A model generated the notes under the pieces. It ran no database searches, was not told the origin of the DNA, and was given only the letters and a program-made list of their open reading frames with translations. Shown here one piece after another: positions 43,942-55,654 of a stretch of 64,000 nucleotides of DNA. A program made the position numbers and the translations under genes. Position 1 is the first letter of the stretch; each line of letters opens with the position of its first letter. Where the stretch lies: positions 62,001 through 126,000 of the forward strand of contig JAHGAU010000029.1 of the NCBI GenBank assembly GCA_019925105.1, given 5' to 3'. This DNA comes from Niebla homalea (taxonomy: Eukaryota; Ascomycota; Lecanoromycetes; Lecanorales; Ramalinaceae).

Positions 43942-45914
43942 TTAGATCCCATCCAGGCCGCTCAACAGCTCCATTAAACCCGCGGCAGCAGCTCCGATAC
44001 CGATCCCTTTCTTGATGTTGGAGCTGGCAGTCTTCTTGTCCTTCTCGGCCTTATCGCTGCCCTGACGACTGCCATGTCCCCGTCTAGGCTTGTGGTCCCT
44101 ATCACGCCTTGGCTGATGTGAGTGCGGTTGTTGAGGGAAGTAGCGCCCCTGCTGCATCACTGGACTTGTGCCGGGGCTATACGTGAATGGAGCCGGCTGC
44201 TGAGGAGGTCCCGGCATGTGTTGACCACCAGGACCGAGAGGCTGACGCGGTTGGGGAGGTCCCGAGTGGTGATGGCCTGGAGGAGGGGGTCGCAAGCCAG
44301 GCGATTGAGGATGAGGCTGCTGCGCCTGATTTTGCCACGGCTGATTATGCCCCGTTAGAGGAAAACTGCGTGATGAGCCAGGCCGGACGGCTTCTTTTTC
44401 AGGAGGGCTATTTCGAGGGCCAGACGGGCCACCAGTGTATGGTCGACGACTCCGATCGTATGAGGAATATGATCTGTTCGCATAGGATCCGTTGCCGCTG
44501 CTTGCGTTGCTATCCCGAGTAGGCCCACCCGAGAGAGGGGGTCGGCGGGATGCGACAGGGGAGGAAGAAGTGTCCGAGTCCGAGGAATCTTCATCCGAGT
44601 TTATGATGTGACGATGTGAGGACCGACGTTGTCGACGCTCTCCCTCGTCGACATCATCCTCAACCTTGGCTTGCTGATCGCGGAAGCGTACACCCTTCTT
44701 GACACCGTTCCGCTTGGGTCCAGCACCCTCGAGATAATGCCCACGTGGGTGAGGCGCATCCGAGTCGGTGTACTCCGACTCTGTGGTGTCCTCCTCTTCA
44801 TCAGATAAATGGGTGTGGTATTTCTTGTTCCTCCCGATAGGAACAGGTCGCGCACTTGCGCGCGAGTCAGAATGCATCTTATGATCTGGATGTTGAGGGA
44901 GCGTCCACTCATGAAGGAGATGGTTGACGATGTCAGGCACTTGCGCGCTGAGCACAAGATTCTCTTTGTGCAACGCCTCATGGAGAGACTGGTCGAGCTG
45001 GGCCAGAGGCTGCTCCTGGTAATGTACAAGGGATAGATTGCCGTGACCATTCTGTGCAAGTTCTTCTTTGGGTGGACGAGTTGGTGGCGTAGTAACAGCA
45101 AGGCGAATGACCTGCGAAGCGGGATCATCGTAGCCGGGTGGGGGGTCTTCAGGTAAGGAGGAGAGGGATTCTCGCCTACTGGTGTCACCGTAGGCAGCTT
45201 GGTACAGCGATTTGAGCTCTTCGGAGGACCAGTGTTGAAGCACGATCATATTCTGGATTTCTGCCCTCTCTTGCATCATGAACCGTTCGGTGGGCCGCGG
45301 CCTGGTCAGAGAAGTCAGCAAGACGATGATTGCAAAGAAGCTTGATGGGACCAACTTTGCCGGCGCAATATCTTTGGCGAGCTGCAAGATCTGCAGCATG
45401 ATGGCCAAGTTAAGCTTGAGACAGTCTAGCTGCCCCAAGAGATAGGGGACTTTGTTCCTCTTGAAGCACCATACGATCTTCTGACCGATGTCGATCTCTT
45501 TCAGGTGGCCCTGCTCGTCCTTGATCTGGTCGAGCTCGGTCATGCCTTTGATCTCCTTGAAGATGCGATCACTCTGATCTTTGATGTCATAGACTGTCTC
45601 TATTGCTAGAGGGGTGGCGACCACAGTGCCCTCTTCCATGGTTCGCGCCACTTGTTTCAGCATGAGGGAGAAGTCGGAGATGCTCTTGGATATGTGTTGG
45701 ATCTCGCTGTCGGCGTTCTGCATCTTCATCTTCACGGCGTTGAGGACTAGGGAGAGTCGAAAGCCAGCGCTGGCAGCTGCAGTAAGGGAGATGATCCTAT
45801 AAGAGAACCAAGAGGTTAGATATAGCAACAAAAGAGGGGGTTCAGAATGTGGAGGTCCCCAAGAGTAGATGGGTGACGTTACCTGGGATCTGTCATGGTG
45901 TTCATGTTCGTCAT
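43942..45914 (-). CDS. Protein with STAND-type fungal N-terminal domain and Pro-rich tail
   Basis: Exons 45914-45883 and 45796-43942 (intron 86 nt) give 628 residues. The tiny first exon (MTNMNTMTDP) joins to ISLTAAASAGFRLSLVLNAV, a pattern resembling the N-terminal helical domain found on many fungal STAND/NLR proteins (PF17111-like). Residues about 10-200 are helical and contain a hydrophobic segment (LVPSSFFAIIVLLTSL). There is no NACHT or NB-ARC domain. Instead the protein continues as a charged Ser/Asp-rich and then Pro/Gly/His/Gln-rich disordered region (PPPPGHHHSGPPQP). It closes with a small glycine-rich hydrophobic tail, KKGIGIGAAAAGLMELLSGL. The patatin-like gene lies about 2.2 kb away in divergent orientation. 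Membrane-linked signalling is an inference. Confidence 0.75.
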
Positions 45915-48150
45915 CGCGTCGTAGAGTAATCGGTGCTAATGCTAATAGAATGTCATGTACGATGGATCATGATGCACGACGGTGGTAGCTGGAGACTATA
46001 ACGGGGCGTAGTATTAGGGTACTGCGTACAGTACTAAGGCAAGGCAGGAAAGGGCGTGATAACACAGTCAAGGGTCTGAAAAAGAATTGAAGAGGAGTTG
46101 AAGAGAGAAGGGAGGGGTCAGGCCAGCCTGAGGGAGGGAGGGTAGATACGGGTTATATGAATAAGTAAAATCGTGTCGGGAGAGCAAAAAGCGAAATGTT
46201 GTACCGGTACAAGGCTGAGATGTGGCTTGCATTACAAGTGTGATTTTTCTTTTAGCGCAGGGACCTTCTGAACCACCGAAATTCATTGCGGCAGACCCAG
46301 CAAAGTCTTGAAACCGAGAAAGTGTCGAGGGTATTAAGCTGAGATGCTTATTTCGTAAATGGAGCTGTATCGGTTGGATTGGGATTATAAATGCCAAGAT
46401 TTCCCCTGATGTACGGTCAAGTTGACACGTTGCTGACCGAATTCTCATTGGTTCCCAACCTCATCCCGTTTGCATGCTTAAACGAGATCCAAGGAGCAGG
46501 GGAGGCGTTCATGCATGACATCTAGACCTCGTTTGGACTCTAGGCTCACTTTACAAATTACACTGCATGGCGACTGGCGAGGCGCATTAATTTTTTCGTC
46601 AGTCCCATCTTTAATAATACTATCCCGTGATTGCTGTACAGTTCGACTCAACGCTCATATTGCACCACTTCGAATGACTGTTATTGGGGATTTGATCTTC
46701 GTGGCTCGAGTATGGTGTATTGGATATCGAGTCCCTCCCGCGTTTGGGCATCCATGTGACGCGTTGGGCCGGGATCATATACTCTACTCGGCCTATGTGA
46801 AGTGACCACGGTGCTAAATGGGGCTCACTGCACGGATGCACTCGAGACAAGGCGTCACTTGGAGTCCTTGCGAGAACGAGGTCTCCGCTTTTTCTCGCCA
46901 CCCGTGCGTATCATGTCCTTGCCGTTGTTGACAATGTGGATTGCGCAAGCTCTGCTATTTGTCGGGACAAGGCGCCGTCTTTCGAGTCACCCTCACGTGG
47001 GCCCACATTATCGTAATATGGCAGATTTAGAGTAGAATATCAGTGTTTCGGAGGGATTCGGCTCTTGTCAACCGGGTTCGCAACCGTTGGACACGCAAAC
47101 GTTGGTAAAGACGCTTTTGGTAAGACGATAATCAATTATGACCTGTCTTTCTCCTTTTGGGGTTCTTGTACGACTTACAAATCAGCGATCCCCCTAGAAG
47201 CTCACAAAGTGCGTCTTCCGGCTTGCCCACTCATCAGCCAAGAGATTTCACGTGGCTTTGATCATTTATCATTCCGTCATGAGGTGATGAGATAGTCATG
47301 GTCTTTGTATGTGACCAAAGGGTTTTCTCGAAGTCTTTTTGCGGAAAGGATGCCACCGGCTTCGTTGGTATATTTTTGAGCATCGCTCTTATCATACAAA
47401 TTCCAATGAATCTTGATAGATGCGGATGTAGTTGGTCCGTCTGGGTGGGGCAACAGCCCATCTATCTTGTAGACTGCGTCCTGTAGACTGCGTAGCAAAA
47501 ACTGGAAAGCTCACCCGCCGTGAGATCTTTCGGTCAAAGACGAATCATGGTCAATGATAAACTACCACTCAGGCTTGCTCCTGTTCAACATGCACAGGCT
47601 ATATTATTATAGCTGTCGATTGGCCTGCACAGCCACAGCGATCACTTCAAGGAGTTTGGTACGTCTGCGGGCGAAACGAGGCGAAGGCTCAGTCAGGTCG
47701 AAGCTGTATCCGAGTTCGTCATTGCCCGGCTGCCAGAGCTTTCTCATCGACATCCTACAAGGACTCTTCGTACCTACTCCTTCAACGTTGTGACGCTCGC
47801 GTACGCCAACACATAGAAATCTTTGACATTTGTTTTCGCCAAGTCGCTTATCGATTAGTTCTAAGGCCAGCCTCGGCACGCTCCTAATACCCAACACCAG
47901 AACACCGAGGAGTCTTCGGTGTCCCAGCGTCAGGCAGCCTACTTCCGCGCCAGGCAAAGAGCCTTGACTACTGAATCTTGATCAAGTGTCGCACGGAGAA
48001 CATACGGCTTTCAGAGGGAAAATTTGGCGTCGCCATCGCTGATTGTTATCTTCGATTCATCCTGCTGGGATTGCGACCAGCGCTTGAAAGAAAGAAGGCA
48101 AAGGTTGATACAGCAGACAAGCACATTGTCATTTGAAAGACAATCTGATA
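45915..48150. other. Divergent intergenic region between STAND-type and patatin-like genes
   Basis: About 2.2 kb with no supported gene. A minus-strand open frame at 47607-47957 (116 codons) has coding-like composition but no motif or partner exon. The first 150 bp and the last few hundred bp are presumably the two promoters. Confidence 0.45.
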
Positions 48151-50230
48151 ATGGACGGAGGGAGCTTGCGCAGAAGAGATACGACCAAGGGGACACCACT
48201 GCGAATACTGTCATTAGGTAGGACATCACTCAATCACGCTGGGAAGGGAGCCTTGACGAGGAACCTTGACGAGGAACCTTGAGGCTGACAAGATGAAATT
48301 CTAGATGGCGGGGGTGTACGGGGCTATTCCATGCTCATCCTCCTCCATGACTTCATGCACAAAGTTTACACCGAAGCTCACGATGGAGAGCCACCGGAAG
48401 GGGACAAGGTTCCCAAGCCATGCGAGTACTTCGATTTGATCGCTGGTACTGGCACTGGAGGTCTGATAGCCATCATGCTGGGAAGGTTGAGAATGAACAC
48501 CAAAGACTGCATGCGGGTATATGTACAGATGACACGGAAGGTGTTCGAAACCGACAAGACCATTATCGGGATACCATACAGATCTACCTTATTCAAGGCT
48601 TCCATGCTGGAGGAAGCTATCAAGTCATGTGTGAGGACATACGAGCATGAGAAGGGAGAAGAGGAGACGGAGGAGAAAGACATGCCAATGACTCCTGCAA
48701 GCTACAACAGGCCAAATAGCTTCACAAGTGACAGGAATGGAATGCCCATCAATAGAAGCCCGACCAGCACGACCTCATCACGACGTTTCAGCGGTTTCTC
48801 TTCCGATGCCTATTCATCCATGGGTAATCCCAACGCTGCGCTAGAAGATCCGCGGCGCAATCGAAGGTGCAAGACGTATGTACAAGCCCACCCTTTGCGG
48901 GCTCTCCATCCTCTGACAGAGTCACAGCGCCGTCACAGCCGTCTTGAAAGGCCACTCTGAGCGCAGCGGCACCAACATCCTTCTACGATCCTACCCCTCC
49001 CGAACACAGCCAGCTGTCGAGTCAGAGTGCACCATATGGCAGGCTGGTCGGGCAACTTGCGCTACAAAGCTTGCATTCAAGGAAGTTCGAATTGGAACAT
49101 CCACCTTCCTGGACGAAGGCTACGGCCTCACCAATGCCGACAAAACACCCACCTACAACCCTGCCCCTCAAATCCTGGACGAAGCCATCCTCAACGAGTG
49201 GCCGGGCCAATCAGTCGGCCTCCTTCTGAGCATAGGCACAGGCAAACGACCCGGCGGCTCTCACAACCCGCAATCTGAATGGTGGGAGGGTTTTGCTGGC
49301 GGTCTGGGCTCTTTCGCCGAAGCGAAACGGAAACTCATTGCCAAGATCGAAGGGTGTGAAAAGACTCATCAAGAAATGCTATCCATCCACCTGCCCAAAC
49401 GACAAGTCAACCCGGACAATTACTTGCGGCTCAATGTCGAAGTCGGGGTTGGCGAGTTTGGCATGAACGAGTGGAACAGACTGGCGGACATCAGCAACAG
49501 CACGCAATCCTACCTCAACACCCCCGCCGTGAAAGTCATGCTCCACAATGGCGCCCGCGAAATGGCCAAGGTGGAAGCCATGCGACAGGCCAGCGCCGCC
49601 AAGATCGCCCGCGCCAATGAATCGTACAACCAACAACACCATCATCAACCATCTCCTCACCAAAGCCAACAACCTCCCCAACCTCCCCACCAGAATCAAC
49701 AACATCCTGCCTACAGAGACCAGCAACACATCCCCGACCCCTACGCCATCGAACTCCCCGCCACCTCCCCCACCCCCTCGCCCCTCCTCCCACGCCCACT
49801 CTCCCGCCCCGGCCCTCAATACCCTGCCCAACAGCGCCCGCTCACGTACCCGCAACAAGCCTCTCCCCCCAACGACGAGAAATACACCATCATCCCCCCG
49901 GACTCCTACCCCTCATCCACCAATATGCCCGAAGCACCCATCTCCCTCGATGACGAAGACAAACCCTACCGTCGCAGCAATGAATACGACGGTCGCACCA
50001 ACGAAGCACCCCCGCTCCCTCCCAAAACGCCAATTCAACATGCACAGACCCCGCCGCCTAGACGATACCATTCCAACCCCACCGGGCCGCGGCAAGCCCA
50101 GCCAGGACCTCAAGCGCATCCAGGAGTGCAAGGGCACCCGCCACCGCATATGCCGCTACCGTACCCGGACAGTAATGACCCACCGCCGCCTGTGGATATG
50201 ACTAAGAAACCCGGTTTTTACAATCGGTAG
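48151..50230 (+). CDS. Patatin-like phospholipase homologue lacking the catalytic serine
   Basis: Exons 48151-48217, 48305-48875 and 48928-50230 (introns 87 and 52 nt) give 646 residues. The patatin oxyanion loop DGGGVRG is at residues 23-29, completed across the first intron (LRILSL + DGGG). The nucleophile elbow, normally GTSTGG, reads AGTGTGGLIA, so residue 72 is Gly, not Ser. The dyad Asp lies in FLDEGYG (D275), where DGG/DGA is usual. Other family blocks are intact: RVYVQMTRKVFETDKT, LLRSYPSR and LLLSIGTGK. The last ~230 residues are a disordered Pro/Gln/His-rich tail. Without the serine no lipid acyl hydrolysis is expected, so it is probably a pseudoenzyme or lipid-binding protein. The first intron contains a 13-bp tandem repeat (48251-48284). 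The STAND-type gene is its neighbour on the opposite strand. Confidence 0.88.
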
Positions 50231-51025
50231 GATTGTCGGGAAGGATGGGCGACATGGCCGTCCTAGCGGGGAAAGAAAGGACTCCTGTGATGAGGTAGGT
50301 AGTGCCATGTACATGGACGGCGTGTGCGAGCGCACCAGGTTCGGGTTGGGGGAAGCTTTTCGTTCAAACCCCACGAGTCTGCCGCAGCGTCGCGTGGGAG
50401 GACAAAGGCAAAAGGGGCGTGATGCTACTGCCCTTTGCCCAACATCCGCCTGTGCCTGTGCGCGTACGGGTAGACGATCGAGGGGGAGAGGCTGCTAATG
50501 TTCAGCGCGGAGGAGGGTATTGCAAGCCGTGCCGGTAGATATCTGCGGCCGTGAAGTGCGGAAGAAGAAGCCAGCTTCAACGCTTTCTGGAAGGTATGAA
50601 TGAAGGAAACACTCGAATATCACTGATCCACGCCCAGCGACGATAACGAGATTATGAAATATCCCCCCCCCCCCTTTTTTTTAATTTTTTTAATTTGTTT
50701 TACACTCCGTACAAAGCGTCGGATCATCAGGATAAATGAAAGGCTATATGCTATGATATGTAGACGACTGTTTTTTTTGGAAAACATGGTGATTAAGATA
50801 AACCAAAAAACCATGATCAACTCCCCCCCACTCCCCAACAACCATATCCATTCCCCTCATTCTCACACGTATGATATGTATAAGAAAAAACACCCTCCCC
50901 ACCACCACCACCACCACAACACCACCCCCTCCCACTCCTCCCCCCCCAAAAAAACTTCCCCTTGCCTCTCCCCCCCGTACCACAACAAACAGCTCAACTA
51001 CCCGTCCTTCCCACACCCCCCCTAC

Positions 51026-51062
51026 TCACCCACACACACACACACACACGCACACACACGCA
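51026..51062. repeat. CA dinucleotide microsatellite
   Basis: cacacacacacacacacac followed by a gcacacacac continuation. Simple sequence. Confidence 0.85.
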
Positions 51063-51239
51063 AACTCCAACAGCGACCGTGGGACCAACCGCTCGAACGG
51101 TGGTGGTGGTGGTGCGTCGTTTCGTTGAACATTAATTATTGTTTGCGTGGTCGGGCGGGAGCTATCCTTTTCTCTCTCGGGGAGGGGGGATTGACGGGAC
51201 AGGCGGGGGGCTTCAGCATTGTCGTTGTTGTGGAGTTTG

Positions 51240-51470
51240 GGTGAGAGAGAGCGGGAGAGGGGGAGAGGGGAGAGCGGAGAGGGGAGAGCGGGAGAAGGGG
51301 AGAGTGGGAGAGGGGAAGAGAGGGATTAGAGTATGCATGTGTGGAGATGTGTGTGTGTGTGTGTGTGAGAGAAAGGGTGAGGGAGAAGGAGAGAGGGGAA
51401 GAGAGAGAGAGCGCCAGAGAGAGAGAGAGAGAGAGAGGGGGAGAGAGAGAGAGAGAGAGAGAGAAAGATC
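51240..51470. repeat. GA-rich microsatellite / minisatellite
   Basis: About 230 bp of almost pure purine on the plus strand, broken only by a short GT repeat (51350-51368). It includes units such as gagaggggagagcg and long (GA)n runs. Open frames through it are artefacts. Confidence 0.85.
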
Positions 51471-51707
51471 AAGGGGGGAGGGACAGGGAGGGAGCAACGA
51501 TCAAGAGTTCGTCAGGTGAGATGGTCAAGCTCTGTTTCTTGTGATATATATTCATGTATCGTCACAGGAAGCAACAGAGATCAACAAAGCTGATGACGTG
51601 CCTCAACTTCGCTCTGCCCATTGCGCAGTATTATCTTCATGCTTTCTTGATTTCCATTTTACAATCGCTGTTAGAACTCGCAAACATGGTCCAACGGGGA
51701 AGCAGAC

Positions 51708-54054
51708 TCATGTATATGCCCCTCCCATCCCTTCTCCTCCTCCTGGACCTCTCCCACGACCACCGCCGCCGCCGCCGCCGCTACCATACCCAGGCGGCGG
51801 CGGATCATCCCTCGGCGCCAACTTGCCCTCAAGATCCCACTCATCACTATCATCCTCATCCTCTCGATCACTGTAGTCCGGCAACGGGTTCAGCATCGCC
51901 GCCGCATTGCTATCCCCCTTGACTAACCCCAACCTCTCCTCCTCCGTGGCGGACTTCAGTCCCGACGCGGGGGTGATGCTGTTGCTGCCGCTGCTTCCCA
52001 GCTTTCTCCGGGTTTTGGTGGGTGAGGAGGGTGGGAAAGCTGGGTGCGGATCAACGACAGGAAGCAAGGTCGGCGACTTCGCGCTGCTGCTGGCCGCAGA
52101 ATTCCCGCGGTTCCGATGGAAGACGTTTTGGAAACTGAACTGCCGTTTGTTCGCGTGCGGTGGCGGCGTCGGCGGGGGGGCCAAGCTATTGTTCGAGCTT
52201 TCCCCACCACGAGCACGGCCACTACCGCTGGTGAGCGGGCGGTCGCTGCTGGTGTGTGGCCGATCGCTTACGTCGGAGGCCCACATTATAGGTCGTGACC
52301 CCGCGCGTGAGGAGGCGGAAGGGGAACGCCCGGGGAGGAGGTCGGTGGGGAGGCCATATACGTGACCCATTTCCATCGACCCATCGGTGGCGGCCATGGT
52401 GGGGCCGCTGCCGTGGTATGCAGTGTCCTCTTCCTCTGTGGTGAGGTTTTTCTTGTTGGGTGAGATGGAGATGACTTCCGTTAACGGTCGGCGCGGGAGG
52501 GAGGAGTCTGGAGCGGCAGGTTTGGGGTGGCGGAGGGTGCGGGAGTGGGCGGGGAGGGAGTCTTTGCGTTGTTGGTTGCGTCGGAAGGAGTTGAAGAAGT
52601 TGCCTTGAAAGAGACCGCTGCCGCCGTGGATGTCGGAGGAGGGAGGGCGTCCATCATCTTCGGATTCAGAGTCGGGGAAGTAGGTGAGGCCGAGGGGAGG
52701 GTGCTGGGATTTGCGACGGTGGATGCTATTGCCACCACTCCCGCCGGAGCCAGGCTCGATGATAGTTTTACGTCTTCTCAAACCGTCCCATTCAACCTGC
52801 TCGTTCTCGCGGATGGGTTCCATCTGGTCACGCATGCGCTCTTCGTGGACACGTCTGGCTTCGGCCGCTTCATTCTTTTGACGGGCTTGTGAGAAGCGTC
52901 TGATGATTGCTGCTGCGCCTCTGATCGCATCGGCTTTGGGTTCGGATTCTGGCTCTGCCTGCTCCGCCACCGTGCGGACTTGGTCGAGATCGCCTTTGAA
53001 GACTGCAGTATCCGGAACATCCTTGGCGGATTTGGAGAGTTGTAAGAGAACAACGCCAGAGCAGATGACGAAGAAGCCCAGGACCATGGTGATGATGGAT
53101 TTGACGTCTCCCTTGAAACCCTGGAAGAGGATGGCGGATGTGATGATTGTAGCACTCGTAAAATATACATAATAAGTCGGGGTGACCAAGGCGGCATTAA
53201 AGATGTTTAAAGCTTTCTGTCGCTTGTTAGAGCGGGCTTGATCATGACATGAAGGGAAAATTCAAGGGGTGGTATCTTACATTCAAGAAAACAATCTCGG
53301 TCAGGAGGGTAGCAACAACAAAAACGAATAAAACGTAGAGAAACCAGTGCTTGAACTGCGGCTCTCCACCAGCCTCAGCGACGATGGCAGCACCCAGCCC
53401 TTGGGTTGCCACCACACTCAAGCCTCCGATCAGACTACAAATCGAGAGATATACCAGCATGCTCTTCTTTCCATATCTTGGACCCACCCAGAAGGCAACG
53501 AAGGCGCACCCGATGATGACTACCCCCGCATAAGAGAGAAATCCTGGTGCCAGGACGAAATGTTGCATCTCTTGAATATCTGCGGCTGATGATTCACCAG
53601 GTGCATTCAGCACGATGACCACGGATCCGATGATGCACATGAAGCAGCCTATCTTCCCCACGAAGCTCAAACGCTCCTTTAGAAAAATGGCGGACAGTAT
53701 GGTCGTCACCACGACAGACAGGGCACCCAAGGGAGTGACAAGAATGGCATCCACAAAAGCGTAAGCGACGAAGTTGCAAATCTCGCCGATAATCATTAGG
53801 GTCATGCCGGACCACCAGTATGCATTCTTCAAGTAGCCATAGCCTTCTCCAGCTTCTTCATTATATTTGACATTTGCCCTGAGCAAACCGACCTTTTTCA
53901 GGACGAAGGATGTGCCGATGAACAGGCCCGAAGCTACTGCAAGTAGTATACCAACGGTCTTGTACACAGGTGGTCTTGTAGCTTGGCCTGAGTCTGCTCT
54001 GGCCTGAAGGTTGTTGACATGGCCCAACAGACCCAGAGTATCACTTGTATCCAT
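51708..54054 (-). CDS. NIPA-type magnesium transporter with a long disordered tail
   Basis: Exons 54054-53281 and 53216-51708 (intron 64 nt) give 760 residues. Residues about 30-350 form the NIPA (DUF803) core of roughly nine membrane helices. Recognisable blocks are GLFIGTSFVLKKVGL, GEICNFVAYAFVDAILVTPL, GALSVVVTTILSAIFLKERL and, after the intron, ALVTPTYYVYFTSATIITSA. NIPA proteins move Mg2+ and sit in plasma or endosomal membranes. The remaining ~400 residues are a cytoplasmic, Ser/Pro/Arg-rich disordered tail ending in an acidic patch (SDREDEDDSDEWDLEG) and a run of glycines encoded by a GGC/GGT repeat. The NIPA core alone is usually about 350-420 residues, so this tail doubles the protein. 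It could be a regulatory or sorting region. Confidence 0.93.
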
Positions 54055-55654
54055 GGTGATTTTGTCTCCTTGCTCTTGCTAGTCGCGGTATTGGGAGCGA
54101 GTCCCAAAGACCCAAGGGCTCGTATTTCAGCCTTGCCCTTTCTACGAATGCATAGTTGTAGCCGTTGGATCTGGGGAGGATGGTGGAGAATAGGGTATTG
54201 CAGGAGCAGCGTCGAATGTAGAGAGGCTTCCAGCGCCTGCTTGTGAGTGAAGGTGGTTGGTGGAGTCGTTCAGACGTAAGGTCTCGATCCCTCCGTACCG
54301 TATCCGCGTACTCCACGCTCGCCGCAGCCTCAATAGCGCCGGCTCCTCAAAAAAAAGATAACCGAGGGGAAAATGCAAAGAATGGTCCCCTCACAAGGGC
54401 GTGCGTTCAAGGTGGTCAACTTCCTTCCTCCAAAGTGATTGCGCGTGATGAAACCAGTCAAGGTGAATGCGCGAATCTGCAAAGGCGATTTCTCCTGAAG
54501 CAAAACAAGCGATCCTGGTTAGGTCCGTCCCAAATGGATCGACAAATGACGTTGCCTGGGCCTGGCACGGTGGGTCGGTGGCACCACTGGCGTCAGGAAG
54601 ATTGTGATGTGGGTCTCAATATGAATGTTTACACCAAGAAGTCATCTAGGCGTGTCTCCTCAATGCCTCTATGAGAGTTCACTTCAAACAATCTCTGTGC
54701 GACTACTCGTATCAAAAAGTGAAGAATAACTTGATGTTTGCGCCTTGTCCAAAACACGTTCTTCACGTTGTTCCAGGCTTTTTGCCTTTGCCCGCTAGAC
54801 ATTTGTTGGGACTTAGCCCCATCTGTCCCGTCTTGCCCCCAAGTAACACAATCGATTGGGATCGAGCGAACCATTGTGAAGCAATCTATAAATAGATTCT
54901 GAAAGGCATCGCTCGTACTGTCGTAAAGGCAAGTATATGGAGTAGAAGGCCGCCATCATTCACTCTGACACGTATTCCGTACTGTAGAACTATTTCACAC
55001 CAGCCTTTTGTCGTTGCAGGTCCTGTCGTGCCACCTCACATATTCTACTCCTGCCAATGTGTGTCTCACCACCACTCGACATGTGCATCATTGTCTAGCA
55101 CACGACAAACTTCTTATACAGCCTTGGTCATTAATATGTCCCCGAGATTATCGCCTTGTACACGTTCATCCTATGATTCGAATTGTCCTTCATCGCGATG
55201 CATCATCTTCCGGGGACTGCTCCAATATAATCCGAGAAATCAAACGCTCGTGGTCACAACGCGAGGAGGAAAGTCTTCGGTGGGCCACTAAATCCATCTG
55301 ATGGATGAATCACTTCTCGGTGGACAACTTCGACGTGGCAGGACTGCCTCATATGGCTGCTTTTCTCAGCCTCAGCGTTGCTCCCAGCCATGTCCAATTC
55401 TGTCTCAAAACCGTCGATCCTCGTTCCGGCACGTTCAGGCAAATTTTGAGACGCCAAACGAAAATTGATCTTTCCATCATATTCGGAGCGTTGACCAGTA
55501 ACGGGCCTTCGAAGCCGCAAGTTGCAGTTGCCTGCAACGCCCTCCCAAACTCGGTCAAGATTTAAATCCTGAGGTAGGGCCACATCTTGGATTTACCTCC
55601 CTTTCCAGGTCGTGATGCAACATAATTCGACCGGCTAATGAGATACTCTTTGCA
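54055..55654. other. Intergenic region, nothing recognised
   Basis: Holds the NIPA promoter on the left and the promoter of the 317-residue gene on the right. Only short, motif-free open frames. Confidence 0.45.

Larger units (their letters stand above)
50231..51707. other. Convergent intergenic region rich in microsatellites
   Basis: Lies between the 3' ends of the patatin-like (plus) and NIPA-like (minus) genes. It holds poly-C/poly-T near 50665-50690, a CA repeat and a long GA array (listed separately). No gene supported. Confidence 0.55.

Noticed and set aside
46000..46060. Palindromic gtact/agtac motifs as further copies of the 12.7-kb inverted-repeat element
   Set aside because: Only very short shared words such as tactgtac or gtactgcgtac occur here and near 54980 and 57980; no arm-length similarity.
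47607..47957. 116-codon minus-strand frame between STAND-type and patatin-like genes
   Set aside because: Composition is coding-like but there is no motif, no partner exon and no clear promoter; left unannotated.
51139..51519. 126-codon Arg/Glu/Gly-rich plus-strand frame
   Set aside because: Translation of a GA microsatellite.
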